From Candidatus Cloacimonadota bacterium (GTDB lineage Bacteria; Cloacimonadota; Cloacimonadia; Cloacimonadales; Cloacimonadaceae), in the NCBI GenBank assembly GCA_023230245.1, contig JALNXT010000100.1, forward strand, positions 1-5,860: a DNA stretch of 5,860 bases, written 5' to 3'. Shown piece after piece: positions 1-5,730 of the stretch. Every line of letters begins with the position of its first letter. Positions within the stretch are counted from its first letter, which is position 1. Made by a program: the position numbers and the translations under genes. Below the pieces are notes generated by a model. That model had not been told where the DNA came from. It saw nothing but the letters and a program-made list of their open reading frames with translations, and did not search any database.

Positions 1-1
1 T

Positions 2-490
2 ATGGAGGCAAGAATCCTGGACATCAATCCCCATGCGAGCATAACTTGTCACTGCGCTTTTATCGATGCCGATAACCGTGCGGAGCTGCTTGCAGGGGCA
101 GATTACATCATCGATGCGATAGACAGTCTGGGCCCCAAGATTGGACTACTGGAATATCTTGTTAAGGAAAACCGCCAGTTTATCGCCATCATGGGTGCCG
201 GCAACCGCACCGACCCCAGCAAAATACACCTCTCCACCATAGATAAAAGCCACAATTGCCCGCTTGCCCGGCGGGTACGTAAGTTTTTGGGCAGGCGCGG
301 GATACGTGGCACATTCCCCTGCGTATATTCCTCTGAATTGCCCACTAAGCCCGATGAGGATATCGACAGCCCCGATGAACTGATTATCACCCGCGGACGC
401 CAGCGTAAAACCATCGGCTCCATCAGCTACATGCCCGCGATCATGGGCATGATGGCTGCGGCGTGGGTAGTACAGCAGCATTTGCAGTAG
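2..490 (+). CDS. tcdA: TcdA, tRNA threonylcarbamoyladenosine dehydratase (C-terminal part, 5' truncated by window edge)
   Basis: TcdA (also CsdL/YgdL) uses ATP to cyclise the t6A side chain at position 37 of ANN-decoding tRNAs to ct6A. It is a cytosolic member of the ThiF/MoeB/HesA E1-like superfamily. The visible 162 residues match the family after its nucleotide-binding N-terminus: an R-x-x-DINP segment (residues 4-10), the DAIDS motif (38-42) that follows the nucleotide site, MGAGNRTDP (64-72), the PLARRVRKFL stretch (about 88-97), a PCVYSSE segment, and the GSISYMPAIMG C-terminal hydrophobic helix. Family members are about 240-270 aa, so roughly 80-100 residues, including the GxGxxG ATP loop, lie left of the window. 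The ATG at position 2 is an internal methionine and not the start. The gene ends 8 nt before repeat copy 1. It looks functionally unrelated to the downstream operon, being a housekeeping gene with a separate role. Confidence 0.9.
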   Translation: MEARILDINPHASITCHCAFIDADNRAELLAGADYIIDAIDSLGPKIGLLEYLVKENRQFIAIMGAGNRTDPSKIHLSTIDKSHNCPLARRVRKFLGRRGIRGTFPCVYSSELPTKPDEDIDSPDELIITRGRQRKTIGSISYMPAIMGMMAAAWVVQQHLQ

Positions 491-498
491 CTTTTATT

Positions 499-587
499 GG
501 GCTGCCAATCTCCGCATTGGCAGAGACAGCAAAGCTGTCTGAAAAGCATCCTGCGGATGCTGTGGCAAATCGGAGTTTGCCACCCCA
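499..587 (+). repeat. 89-bp four-hairpin repeat, copy 1
   Basis: The element is four consecutive perfect 7-bp hairpins. H1 is 503-509/516-522 (TGCCAAT/ATTGGCA, loop CTCCGC). H2 is 524-530/534-540 (AGACAGC/GCTGTCT, loop AAA). H3 is 545-551/555-561 (AGCATCC/GGATGCT, loop TGC). H4 is 563-569/576-582 (TGGCAAA/TTTGCCA, loop TCGGAG). Loop sizes are 6-3-3-6. Five bases of the H1 loop (CTCCG) are complementary to the H4 loop (CGGAG). TTGGG at 497-501 can pair with CCCAA at 584-588 to close the whole unit. A second copy of identical length lies at 5731-5819 in the same orientation, with 74 of 89 positions identical by hand alignment. Strand is given by convention; a U-G pair in copy 2 slightly favours + strand RNA. 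Function is unknown: candidates are a structured RNA, a 3'-end stabiliser, or a REP/MITE-like mobile repeat. Confidence 0.9.
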
Positions 588-604
588 ACCAGAACCCCAA
601 CCAG
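583..604 (+). repeat. 12-bp-period duplication at the right border of repeat copy 1
   Basis: CCCCAACCAG occurs at 583-592 and again at 595-604, separated by AA, giving a period of 12. The first unit includes the CCCCA end of the 89-bp repeat. Copy 2 has no such duplication (its CCCCA is followed by TGCTTGG), so this is a local event, either replication slippage or a trace of insertion. Confidence 0.75.
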
Positions 605-633
605 TAAAAACCTACTCTGCTCGAATCACCCAC

Positions 634-680
634 TCATTGCCCTTATCATGGGCAATGATAGGGCAATGATAGGGCAATAG
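634..680 (+). repeat. 11-bp tandem repeat with multi-register inverted repeat
   Basis: The unit GGGCAATGATA occurs at 650-660 and 661-671, and a partial third copy (GGGCAATAG) follows at 672-680. The sequence just upstream, CATTGCCCTTATCAT (635-649), is its reverse complement with one extra T. Three mutually exclusive hairpins can therefore form. One is a 9-bp stem, 634-642/650-658. One is a 15-bp stem with a single bulged T at 643, 634-649/655-669, with loop GGGCA. One is a longer-loop version pairing the left arm with about 666-678. No T-tract follows, so it is not a standard terminator. Its position before the operon fits an mRNA leader or tcdA 3'-end structure, but function is not shown. 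Confidence 0.75.
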
Positions 681-702
681 CAGCAAACAGGGAAAAATGA
701 AC

Positions 703-741
703 TTGACAACTGCTATTACGCTGTTTTTCTGTCTATACAAT
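703..741 (+). promoter_or_regulatory. Possible promoter elements for the transporter operon (weak)
   Basis: A perfect TTGACA lies at 703-708 and a -10-like TATACAAT at 734-741, in an AT-rich stretch about 65-100 bp before the first possible start codon. They are about 25 nt apart, too far for one sigma-70 promoter. At most one of them belongs to a real promoter. TAGAAT at 754-759 is another -10 candidate without a good -35 partner. The region is the natural place for the operon promoter, but the exact site cannot be fixed. Confidence 0.3.
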
Positions 742-790
742 GCTTAAACCATGTAGAATAAAGCGTTGCAAGAGATTCTAAAGATAACGC

Positions 791-795
791 AGGAG
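791..795 (+). promoter_or_regulatory. Shine-Dalgarno AGGAG serving ATG 805, not TTG 846
   Basis: AGGAG sits 9 nt before the ATG at 805. A second Shine-Dalgarno-like AAGGA (801-805) sits 6 nt before the GTG at 812. Neither is at a usable distance from the TTG at 846, whose own upstream sequence offers only a weak GAGCG. The ribosome entry point for the transporter is therefore probably here, although the frame that opens at 805 is not the transporter frame. Confidence 0.6.
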
Positions 796-804
796 ACAAA
801 AAGG

Positions 805-849
805 ATGATAAGTGAAAGCTTTGCTACAAGCCCATCGAGCGTGCATTGA
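805..849 (+). CDS. 14-codon reading frame overlapping the transporter start: leader peptide or frameshifted true N-terminus
   Basis: From ATG 805, with a good Shine-Dalgarno at 791-795, translation reads MISESFATSPSSVH and stops at TGA 847-849. That stop overlaps the transporter's TTG start at 846-848 in a TTGA stop-start junction. Two readings are possible. It may be a short leader peptide translationally coupled to the transporter. Alternatively, ATG 805 is the real transporter start and one base is missing. In the transporter frame the bases 816-857 read KLCYKPIERALRFF, which looks like real protein, and one extra A in the AAA run at 815-817 would join MISE to it. A third frame from GTG 812 (MKALLQAHRACIEIL, stop 857-859) is also preceded by AAGGA but is less likely. 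Confidence 0.35.
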   Translation: MISESFATSPSSVH

Positions 850-3800
850 GATTCTTTAAAAAATCTGCGGATAAAACCGAACCCGATATTCAAGACCTCC
901 TGCTTACCGCAGTTGTCTCCCTGTATTTGTACATGGCTAAAACGGCAAAACTTAAGGGTGATGAGCTAAACTTTATCGACCGTATATTGCACTCTATGTT
1001 CGGTAACGATATTCCCCTGTACAAGTTGGAACAAGCCAGACGCAAAGTGCTTTCTTTCCGCGATGCAGCAAACTTGTTGAACCTGCATCTAAGCATCTCA
1101 GACCGCAGTAAAATAATCCTTAATCTGGTAACCCTCGCTTTCCATGAACGAAATCAGCTAAACATCCTTGGCAGTCTGGAAATTGTGGAGCTTACCGATT
1201 TATTGCGCTTGGATGTAAGCTCGCTGGATAATATCTACCAGTTGATGGAAGGCAAGCGCGATGTGATAGACCTCCCCGCATTGGTAAATACCAGTGCAGA
1301 GAGCCTTCTGATGAATTCCATGGTGTGGGCTGCGCATGGTGGTGATTTCCGCTTTTTAGGTGCGGATGGGAAAGCAAGATTTGTCTTCATCATGATAGAA
1401 TCCCTGGTGTTGTTCTATCCCGATACCTGCGCAGACAATCAGCTTTGCCGCATCGTCGATAGCGGTGAAGAGCGCAAACTGGAGAGCGCACGGTTTCACA
1501 GATTAAAAGACGACAGCGTTATCCTCCTGCAAGGTAATGCAGGTGAACTTCGCATTAGCACCAAGGATTTGTGGCTTATCTATAACCTTGGCAGCCGCTC
1601 CATAAACATCTCTTGCCCTGAAACCGGAGTGCAGCTACGCTATCACGATCACAAGTTTCACCTGGAATCAAAGAACAAATATACCCCCAGCAAAGAACTG
1701 GCTTTGGATGAGCTTCCCCTGCCTTCCTGCGCTGGCTCAGTATTGCAACTGCTCACTCGCGAAGTAGCCGATGATACGTCGGTTAAGCAGACGGGTGATT
1801 ACTATTTATGCCGTGATAAGCAGGGAGTATTTGTGCAGGCGCAGCCAAACTCCTCTGCCCTATTGCACTTTTATTATGCGGAAGAACAGCTTTTAGTCCA
1901 GAATATCACAGATTTCATTGTGTTTATAAACCGCATTCCGATAGTGAAGGCGAATCCTGTAAGCTTTATCCAAAACCAGGATATTATCAGTATCGGCGGA
2001 GCTAATTATCTGGTAAACAAGCACTGGGAGCTTATTGAAATACCTCTGCAGGTAGGTGAGTTACTTGTGGAAGATATATCTCATGCCTTTAAGGGAGGGA
2101 AAACAGCCCTTGCCCATATCCATTTCAGCGTGCTTAAAGGAAACATGCTGGCGATTATGGGTCCCAGTGGCAGCGGCAAAACCACTCTCTTACAAGTGCT
2201 TTTGGGAGATATTAAGGCGAAGCAGAGCCGTATCAGGATAGACGATAAAGACTATGAAACGAACTTTCCCTTTTTCCGTAAACACATTGGCTATGTGCCT
2301 CAGGACGACCTGCTGTTTCCCAACCTAAGCGTATATGAGAACCTATTTTACCGCATCAAACTCGCCTTGCCAAATCTGAAGAATAAAGAAGAAATTCGCA
2401 CTCGTATAGAGAATCTGCTCCACAATGTGGGGCTGTTTGAACAGCGGCGTATGATAGTGGGCGATGTGATGAACAAGAAGCTTAGTGGCGGGCAGCGACG
2501 CAGACTGAATATCGCCTTGGAGCTAATCCTAAATCCCGCCATCATCGTTCTGGATGAACCTACCAGTGGCTTGTCCTCCAAGGATTCCGAGAATATTGCT
2601 GAGTTTCTATGTGCCCTAAAAGAACAGAACAAGATCATCCTCTGCACCATTCACCAGCCTAATGCCACGGTGTTTAAAGCTTTCGACCAAGTTCTGCTGT
2701 TAGACAAAGGTGGAGTGCAGGTTTATTATGGTGATAGTAAGGAAGTATTTGGCTATTTCGAGGAAGAGCTAAGCACCAGCGGGGATAGGCAGGAATACTT
2801 ACAAATTAAGCGCAAGCTGCAAATGCCAGAGTATTTCTATGACCTCATTGAAACCCCAGATTTTAGCGGGAATAGACGCTTCCCTCCGGAGTATTGGGAG
2901 AGGAAGTTTCGCGACCATAGTTTCCGCAAAGCACTGGAGATAAATACCAAAAAAGAGCTGATTGTGCAAGCCAAATACCCAGTTGCCAAAAAAGCCTTAC
3001 ATCAAAGCATCAGGAATCTGCTATTACTAACCCGCAGAAGCTTCCTGAACAAGCAGCGCAGCAAGATAAACCTGATCATGACTTTGTTTGTAGCACCGCT
3101 CTTAGCCTTGTTAACGGCTTTCGTCCTGCGCGGTGCTCAGGAAGGGAAAACATATAGCTTTATGGACAACCAAAATACTCTGCTCTTTGGCTTCATCTCC
3201 ATTATTATCTTTATTTTTATAGGTCTGGCAAATAGCATTGATGACATCTTGGGAGAAAAGCGAAGCATCCAAAGGGAAATGAAGCTAAACATCTCTGCTA
3301 ACTGCCATTTGCTGTCCAAACAAGCAGTGTTATTTATCATGACCCTTGTGCAGGTGGTGCTTTACTATTTTATCTCTGCCTGGGTATTGGGGATGCGAGG
3401 GTTCTTCTTGCCACAAAGCATCTTTCTGCTGCTAAGCGGGATTATTGGCTACAGCATGGGTCTGTTTTTCTCCAGCATCATTAAAGACCGCAGCGCTATC
3501 ATAAACATCCTGCCGCTCATTATTATCCCCCAAATCATGTTCAGTGGGGCAGTTATCCGCTTTGCCGAGATGAATAAATCCCTGCGCATCAACCATAAAA
3601 GTGAAATCCCGGAATTCTGCCAAGCTATTCCCTCCCGCTGGCTATTTGAAGGCTGGACAGTTGCTTCGGCGCGCCTGAACTTGCTGGAGCATGAAAAGAA
3701 AAGCTTCCTGAAAACCGTTAAAGACACCTCCAGAGGCTATGAACAATACATTAGCACTGTGGCGGTGCACAACGAATTTCTGGACGCCCACCCGGATACC

Positions 3801-4007
3801 CGATATAGTAACAAACTAATCCAAAACTCTGTAAAGCTGGCGCATGGTGACTATTTGAACCAAGCACGCAATATCTTTCTCTCCTATAAAATAGAGTTTT
3901 TGGGCAGAGAACGAGACACCATTAAGCTGGATATCATCGTGTCCTTATTGATGATCGGCTTATTTAGCCTGCTTACCCTGCTCCGGCTGCGCTATGGATT
4001 TCGCTAA
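846..4007 (+). CDS. TerB-like/FHA-like/ABC/ABC2 fusion: ABCG-type transporter with N-terminal sensory region
   Basis: A 1053-residue protein with the ATPase and membrane domain in one chain in ABCG (White) order; it probably dimerises in the inner membrane. Residues about 14-140 are helical and TerB-like. 160-310 are unassigned. About 318-391 resemble an FHA domain: the C-terminal half is clear (FINRIPI near 360, NQDIISIGG 377-385), but the Gly-Arg and Ser-x-x-His phosphothreonine-binding signature is not seen. The nucleotide-binding domain (about 403-640) is intact: Walker A GPSGSGKTT 439-447, Q-loop Q486, signature LSGGQ 546-550, Walker B IIVLDEP 566-572 with E571, H-loop H603. Six membrane segments follow at about 743-761, 778-798, 827-849, 858-879, 885-905 and 1029-1048. 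A soluble region of about 120 residues lies between the last two. Substrate is unknown; export is usual for this type, and the domain order recalls mycobacterial Rv1747. The TTG start is doubtful, and the real N-terminus may begin at 805. First gene of the operon. Confidence 0.88.
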   Translation: MRFFKKSADKTEPDIQDLLLTAVVSLYLYMAKTAKLKGDELNFIDRILHSMFGNDIPLYKLEQARRKVLSFRDAANLLNLHLSISDRSKIILNLVTLAFHERNQLNILGSLEIVELTDLLRLDVSSLDNIYQLMEGKRDVIDLPALVNTSAESLLMNSMVWAAHGGDFRFLGADGKARFVFIMIESLVLFYPDTCADNQLCRIVDSGEERKLESARFHRLKDDSVILLQGNAGELRISTKDLWLIYNLGSRSINISCPETGVQLRYHDHKFHLESKNKYTPSKELALDELPLPSCAGSVLQLLTREVADDTSVKQTGDYYLCRDKQGVFVQAQPNSSALLHFYYAEEQLLVQNITDFIVFINRIPIVKANPVSFIQNQDIISIGGANYLVNKHWELIEIPLQVGELLVEDISHAFKGGKTALAHIHFSVLKGNMLAIMGPSGSGKTTLLQVLLGDIKAKQSRIRIDDKDYETNFPFFRKHIGYVPQDDLLFPNLSVYENLFYRIKLALPNLKNKEEIRTRIENLLHNVGLFEQRRMIVGDVMNKKLSGGQRRRLNIALELILNPAIIVLDEPTSGLSSKDSENIAEFLCALKEQNKIILCTIHQPNATVFKAFDQVLLLDKGGVQVYYGDSKEVFGYFEEELSTSGDRQEYLQIKRKLQMPEYFYDLIETPDFSGNRRFPPEYWERKFRDHSFRKALEINTKKELIVQAKYPVAKKALHQSIRNLLLLTRRSFLNKQRSKINLIMTLFVAPLLALLTAFVLRGAQEGKTYSFMDNQNTLLFGFISIIIFIFIGLANSIDDILGEKRSIQREMKLNISANCHLLSKQAVLFIMTLVQVVLYYFISAWVLGMRGFFLPQSIFLLLSGIIGYSMGLFFSSIIKDRSAIINILPLIIIPQIMFSGAVIRFAEMNKSLRINHKSEIPEFCQAIPSRWLFEGWTVASARLNLLEHEKKSFLKTVKDTSRGYEQYISTVAVHNEFLDAHPDTRYSNKLIQNSVKLAHGDYLNQARNIFLSYKIEFLGRERDTIKLDIIVSLLMIGLFSLLTLLRLRYGFR

Positions 4008-4022
4008 GAAGGAACAATTGTT

Positions 4023-4463
4023 ATGAACATCTACATCCGCAAGCAGAACATCGACCTCTTCAAATACCTTAGCGATGATTCCGTTGCCATTTTAACGCAG
4101 CAACTCGTAAGCCAAAGCATAAAAGCGCGCGAAACCGTGTTTGATTGTGGAGATAAGCTGGATTATATAGTTATCCTCCAGCAGGGAGAACTGGAAACCA
4201 TCAGCCCCGGCGGGAACGAAGTGGGTAAAATCTTCCCCGGGGAAATATCTGGAGAAGCAGGTTTCCTGGATGCATCCGACGCACTCTTCACTTTAAGAGC
4301 CTTGCGGGATAGCCAGATCCTTAAAATCAGCTTTAGAGCCTTGGATAGTTTCATCGCTGCCAACCCGGAAAACGGTGCCAGAATCCATGCTGCCATCAAC
4401 GATACCCTCTGCCAAAAGATAATCCGCATCACCCACAAAGGGGAAGAACATGCAGAAGCTTAA
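4023..4463 (+). CDS. Stand-alone cyclic-nucleotide-binding-type domain protein, degenerate phosphate-binding cassette
   Basis: 146 residues, essentially all one Crp/PKA-regulatory-type beta-roll plus a C-terminal helix. There is no helix-turn-helix, so it is not a DNA-binding regulator, and no membrane segment. The family pattern is seen in the helix LFKYLSDDSVAILTQQL (12-28), the strand IVILQQGELE (49-58), FPGEISGEAGFL (71-82) and the LRALRDSQILKI strand. In the phosphate-binding cassette Glu78 is kept, but the arginine that should lie nine residues on is Ala87, followed by Leu-Phe where Ser/Thr-Ala is usual. Canonical cAMP/cGMP binding is therefore unlikely; it may bind another ligand or act as a structural partner. 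The start ATG has AAGGA 9 nt upstream, 15 nt after the transporter stop, and the 3' end overlaps the next gene by 14 nt. This suggests co-translation with the second domain protein and a role in regulating the transporter (inference). Confidence 0.82.
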   Translation: MNIYIRKQNIDLFKYLSDDSVAILTQQLVSQSIKARETVFDCGDKLDYIVILQQGELETISPGGNEVGKIFPGEISGEAGFLDASDALFTLRALRDSQILKISFRALDSFIAANPENGARIHAAINDTLCQKIIRITHKGEEHAEA

Positions 4464-4869
4464 TTCCCATCCCCTTTACTGTTATCTTGATGCCGCTGAA
4501 ATCACTCTGCTGAAAAGCGTTGCCTTGTCACAGAGCTACCAGGCGGAAGAGACCATCATCCAAACCGGAAACCGCAGCCGGGATATCATCTGTGTGGAAA
4601 AAGGTTGCGTGTCTATCCGCATTGAAGATGGCGACGGCAAGATGCTGGAAGTGGCGAGAATTGATGAAGGCAACCTGATTGGGGAGATGAATTTCGTGAT
4701 CCCCACCCGCAGAACTGCCAATGTGATTGCCCTCAGCGAGGTGCAGGCGGATATCTTCCCGTTCCATGCACTATGCAAACTGCTGAAAGCAGAGCCAGTC
4801 CTTGCCTATAAAGTATTTGCCGCATTGAACTTGCAACTGCGGGATAAGTTTATTGGCATGCTGAAATGA
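4450..4869 (+). CDS. Stand-alone cyclic-nucleotide-binding-type domain protein with conserved cassette Arg
   Basis: 139 residues, again a single cNMP-binding beta-roll with flanking helices and no DNA-binding domain. Recognisable parts are the N-terminal helix YLDAAEITLLKSV (12-24), IICVEKGCVSI (46-56), and a phosphate-binding cassette around GEMNFVIPTRRTANV (78-92). Glu79 and Arg88-Thr89-Ala90 have the spacing of the family's GE-(8)-R-(S/T)-A motif, so nucleotide or related ligand binding is plausible. The ATG lies inside the end of the preceding gene (14-nt overlap, different frame) with a GGGG-rich Shine-Dalgarno at 4438-4443. The two genes look like diverged tandem duplicates, or a split of a two-domain sensor similar to the paired cNMP domains of protein kinase A regulatory subunits. 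I infer that it works with its neighbour and the transporter; ligand and partner are not shown by the sequence. Confidence 0.85.
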   Translation: MQKLNSHPLYCYLDAAEITLLKSVALSQSYQAEETIIQTGNRSRDIICVEKGCVSIRIEDGDGKMLEVARIDEGNLIGEMNFVIPTRRTANVIALSEVQADIFPFHALCKLLKAEPVLAYKVFAALNLQLRDKFIGMLK

Positions 4870-4888
4870 TTGACGATAAGGAGCACAA

Positions 4889-5701
4889 ATGAGTTACCCT
4901 GTTTATTTTATCAATGCCTTTGCAGAGGGCTATTATCAAGGTAATACCGCTGCCGTGGTGATAGTAGATGAGTTTCCTGAACAAAGCAAGCTCCAGGCAT
5001 TGGCGAAAGAGTTTAACTTTTCTGAGACGGTGTTTGTAAAAGGTATCGCTGGTGGCAGGTTTCATATCCGCTGGTTCACTCCGGAAGTGGAAGTTGCGCT
5101 TTGCGGTCATGGTACTCTGGCAGCAGCTAAGGCACTTTTTGCGGCAAATATAGCAAGCAATGACCGAATCTCATTCGACAGCCTTTCTGGTGAACTGATT
5201 GCCCGCAAAAGGGATGAACTGATTGAGCTGGATTTCCCTGTGGATACTCCTGTTGCATTTGAGGTAGAATCTGCGGTTGTAGATTTAGTAAGCCCAAATC
5301 AGCCTGTGGAGATATTATATGCTGCCAAAACAAACAACCTGATTCTGGTGTATGCATCCCCCGAACAAGTGCTGACCATGCAGCCCGATTTTGCCAAGCT
5401 TACCGCCTATAAAAGCAATAAGTTCTTTGGGGTGGCGGTTACGGCTGCTGGCACAAACGAACTGGACTACATCTGCCGTTATTTTGCCCCTTGGGAAGGC
5501 ATAAATGAAGACCCCGTTACCGGCTCGGCACAAACCTTTCTGGCGCCATATTGGGGCAAACGCCTTGGGAAAAACGAATTGGAAGGGTTTCAGGCATCGC
5601 AACGGGGAGGAAGATTCCATCTTGAAGTGAAAGGCACCCGCGTTTTGATTAGCGGCAAAGCATTTATCTATCTGAAAGGCGAAATTGCCGACGGCTGGTA
5701 A
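4889..5701 (+). CDS. PhzF-family isomerase/epimerase-like protein
   Basis: 270 residues, within the usual 260-300 for the family, which has two pseudo-symmetric diaminopimelate-epimerase-like halves. The start is typical (YFINAFAEGYYQGNTAAVV), followed by NFSETVFV with Glu46, FTPEVEVALCGHGTLAAA with His74, and EDPVTGSAQ with Asp208 and Ser213. In Pseudomonas PhzF the catalytic residues are Glu45, His74, Asp208 and Ser213, so the active site looks intact. Asp208 stands where diaminopimelate epimerase has its second cysteine, which argues against a cofactor-free racemase. Most members, such as E. coli YddE, have no known substrate, and no phenazine genes are present, so the name phzF is not justified. 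AAGGAG (4878-4883) lies 5 nt before the ATG, and the gene begins 19 nt after the cNMP-domain gene, so it is probably the last operon gene. It might modify the transported compound, but that is speculative. Confidence 0.9.
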   Translation: MSYPVYFINAFAEGYYQGNTAAVVIVDEFPEQSKLQALAKEFNFSETVFVKGIAGGRFHIRWFTPEVEVALCGHGTLAAAKALFAANIASNDRISFDSLSGELIARKRDELIELDFPVDTPVAFEVESAVVDLVSPNQPVEILYAAKTNNLILVYASPEQVLTMQPDFAKLTAYKSNKFFGVAVTAAGTNELDYICRYFAPWEGINEDPVTGSAQTFLAPYWGKRLGKNELEGFQASQRGGRFHLEVKGTRVLISGKAFIYLKGEIADGW

Positions 5702-5730
5702 AGCCTTTCTAAACAATAGCTAACACTGTT

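Larger units (their letters stand above)
491..845. other. Intergenic region between tcdA and the transporter operon
   Basis: These 355 bp contain no credible ordinary gene. Left to right they hold an 89-bp four-hairpin repeat (499-587), a duplicated 10-mer at a 12-bp period overlapping its right end (583-604), an inverted and tandem repeat block built on GGGCAATGATA (634-680), an AT-rich stretch with promoter-like hexamers (703-759), and two Shine-Dalgarno sequences with short reading frames leading into the transporter (791-849). No T-run follows any of the hairpins, so no standard intrinsic terminator for tcdA is visible. Confidence 0.8.

Noticed and set aside
499..587. Integron attC site
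   Set aside because: The length and folded arms are reminiscent, and GTTGGGT (5728-5734) in copy 2 fits GTTRRRY. But the core sites would be in the reverse order (GTTRRRY first, RYYYAAC last), the matching right-hand site is imperfect, and there is no integrase gene.
463..669. 68-codon frame with an apparent signal peptide (AFAVAFIGLPISALA) followed by a proline-rich tail
   Set aside because: It begins within tcdA and runs straight through the four-hairpin repeat, so the hydrophobic stretch is a translation of the tcdA 3' end and hairpin 1. It has no convincing ribosome-binding site.
634..669. Intrinsic terminator for tcdA
   Set aside because: The stem is strong but no T-run follows; the next bases are TAGGGCAATAGC. 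The repeat hairpins at 499-587 and 5731-5819 also lack T-runs.
650..680. CRISPR array
   Set aside because: The 11-bp units are contiguous, with no spacers, and far too short for CRISPR repeats.
703..741. Single sigma-70 promoter made of TTGACA and TATACAAT
   Set aside because: The hexamers are about 25 nt apart, far from the usual 16-18, so they were reported only as weak separate elements.
855..861. TTTAAAA slippery heptamer for programmed -1 frameshifting at the transporter start
   Set aside because: The frame in which it would be a correct slippery site is the ATG 805 frame, which has already stopped at 847-849.
2348..2650. 100-codon minus-strand frame, and other antisense frames inside the transporter, cNMP and PhzF-like genes
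   Set aside because: They lie opposite strongly conserved coding motifs, have no recognisable domains or ribosome-binding sites, and are explained as shadows of the + strand genes.
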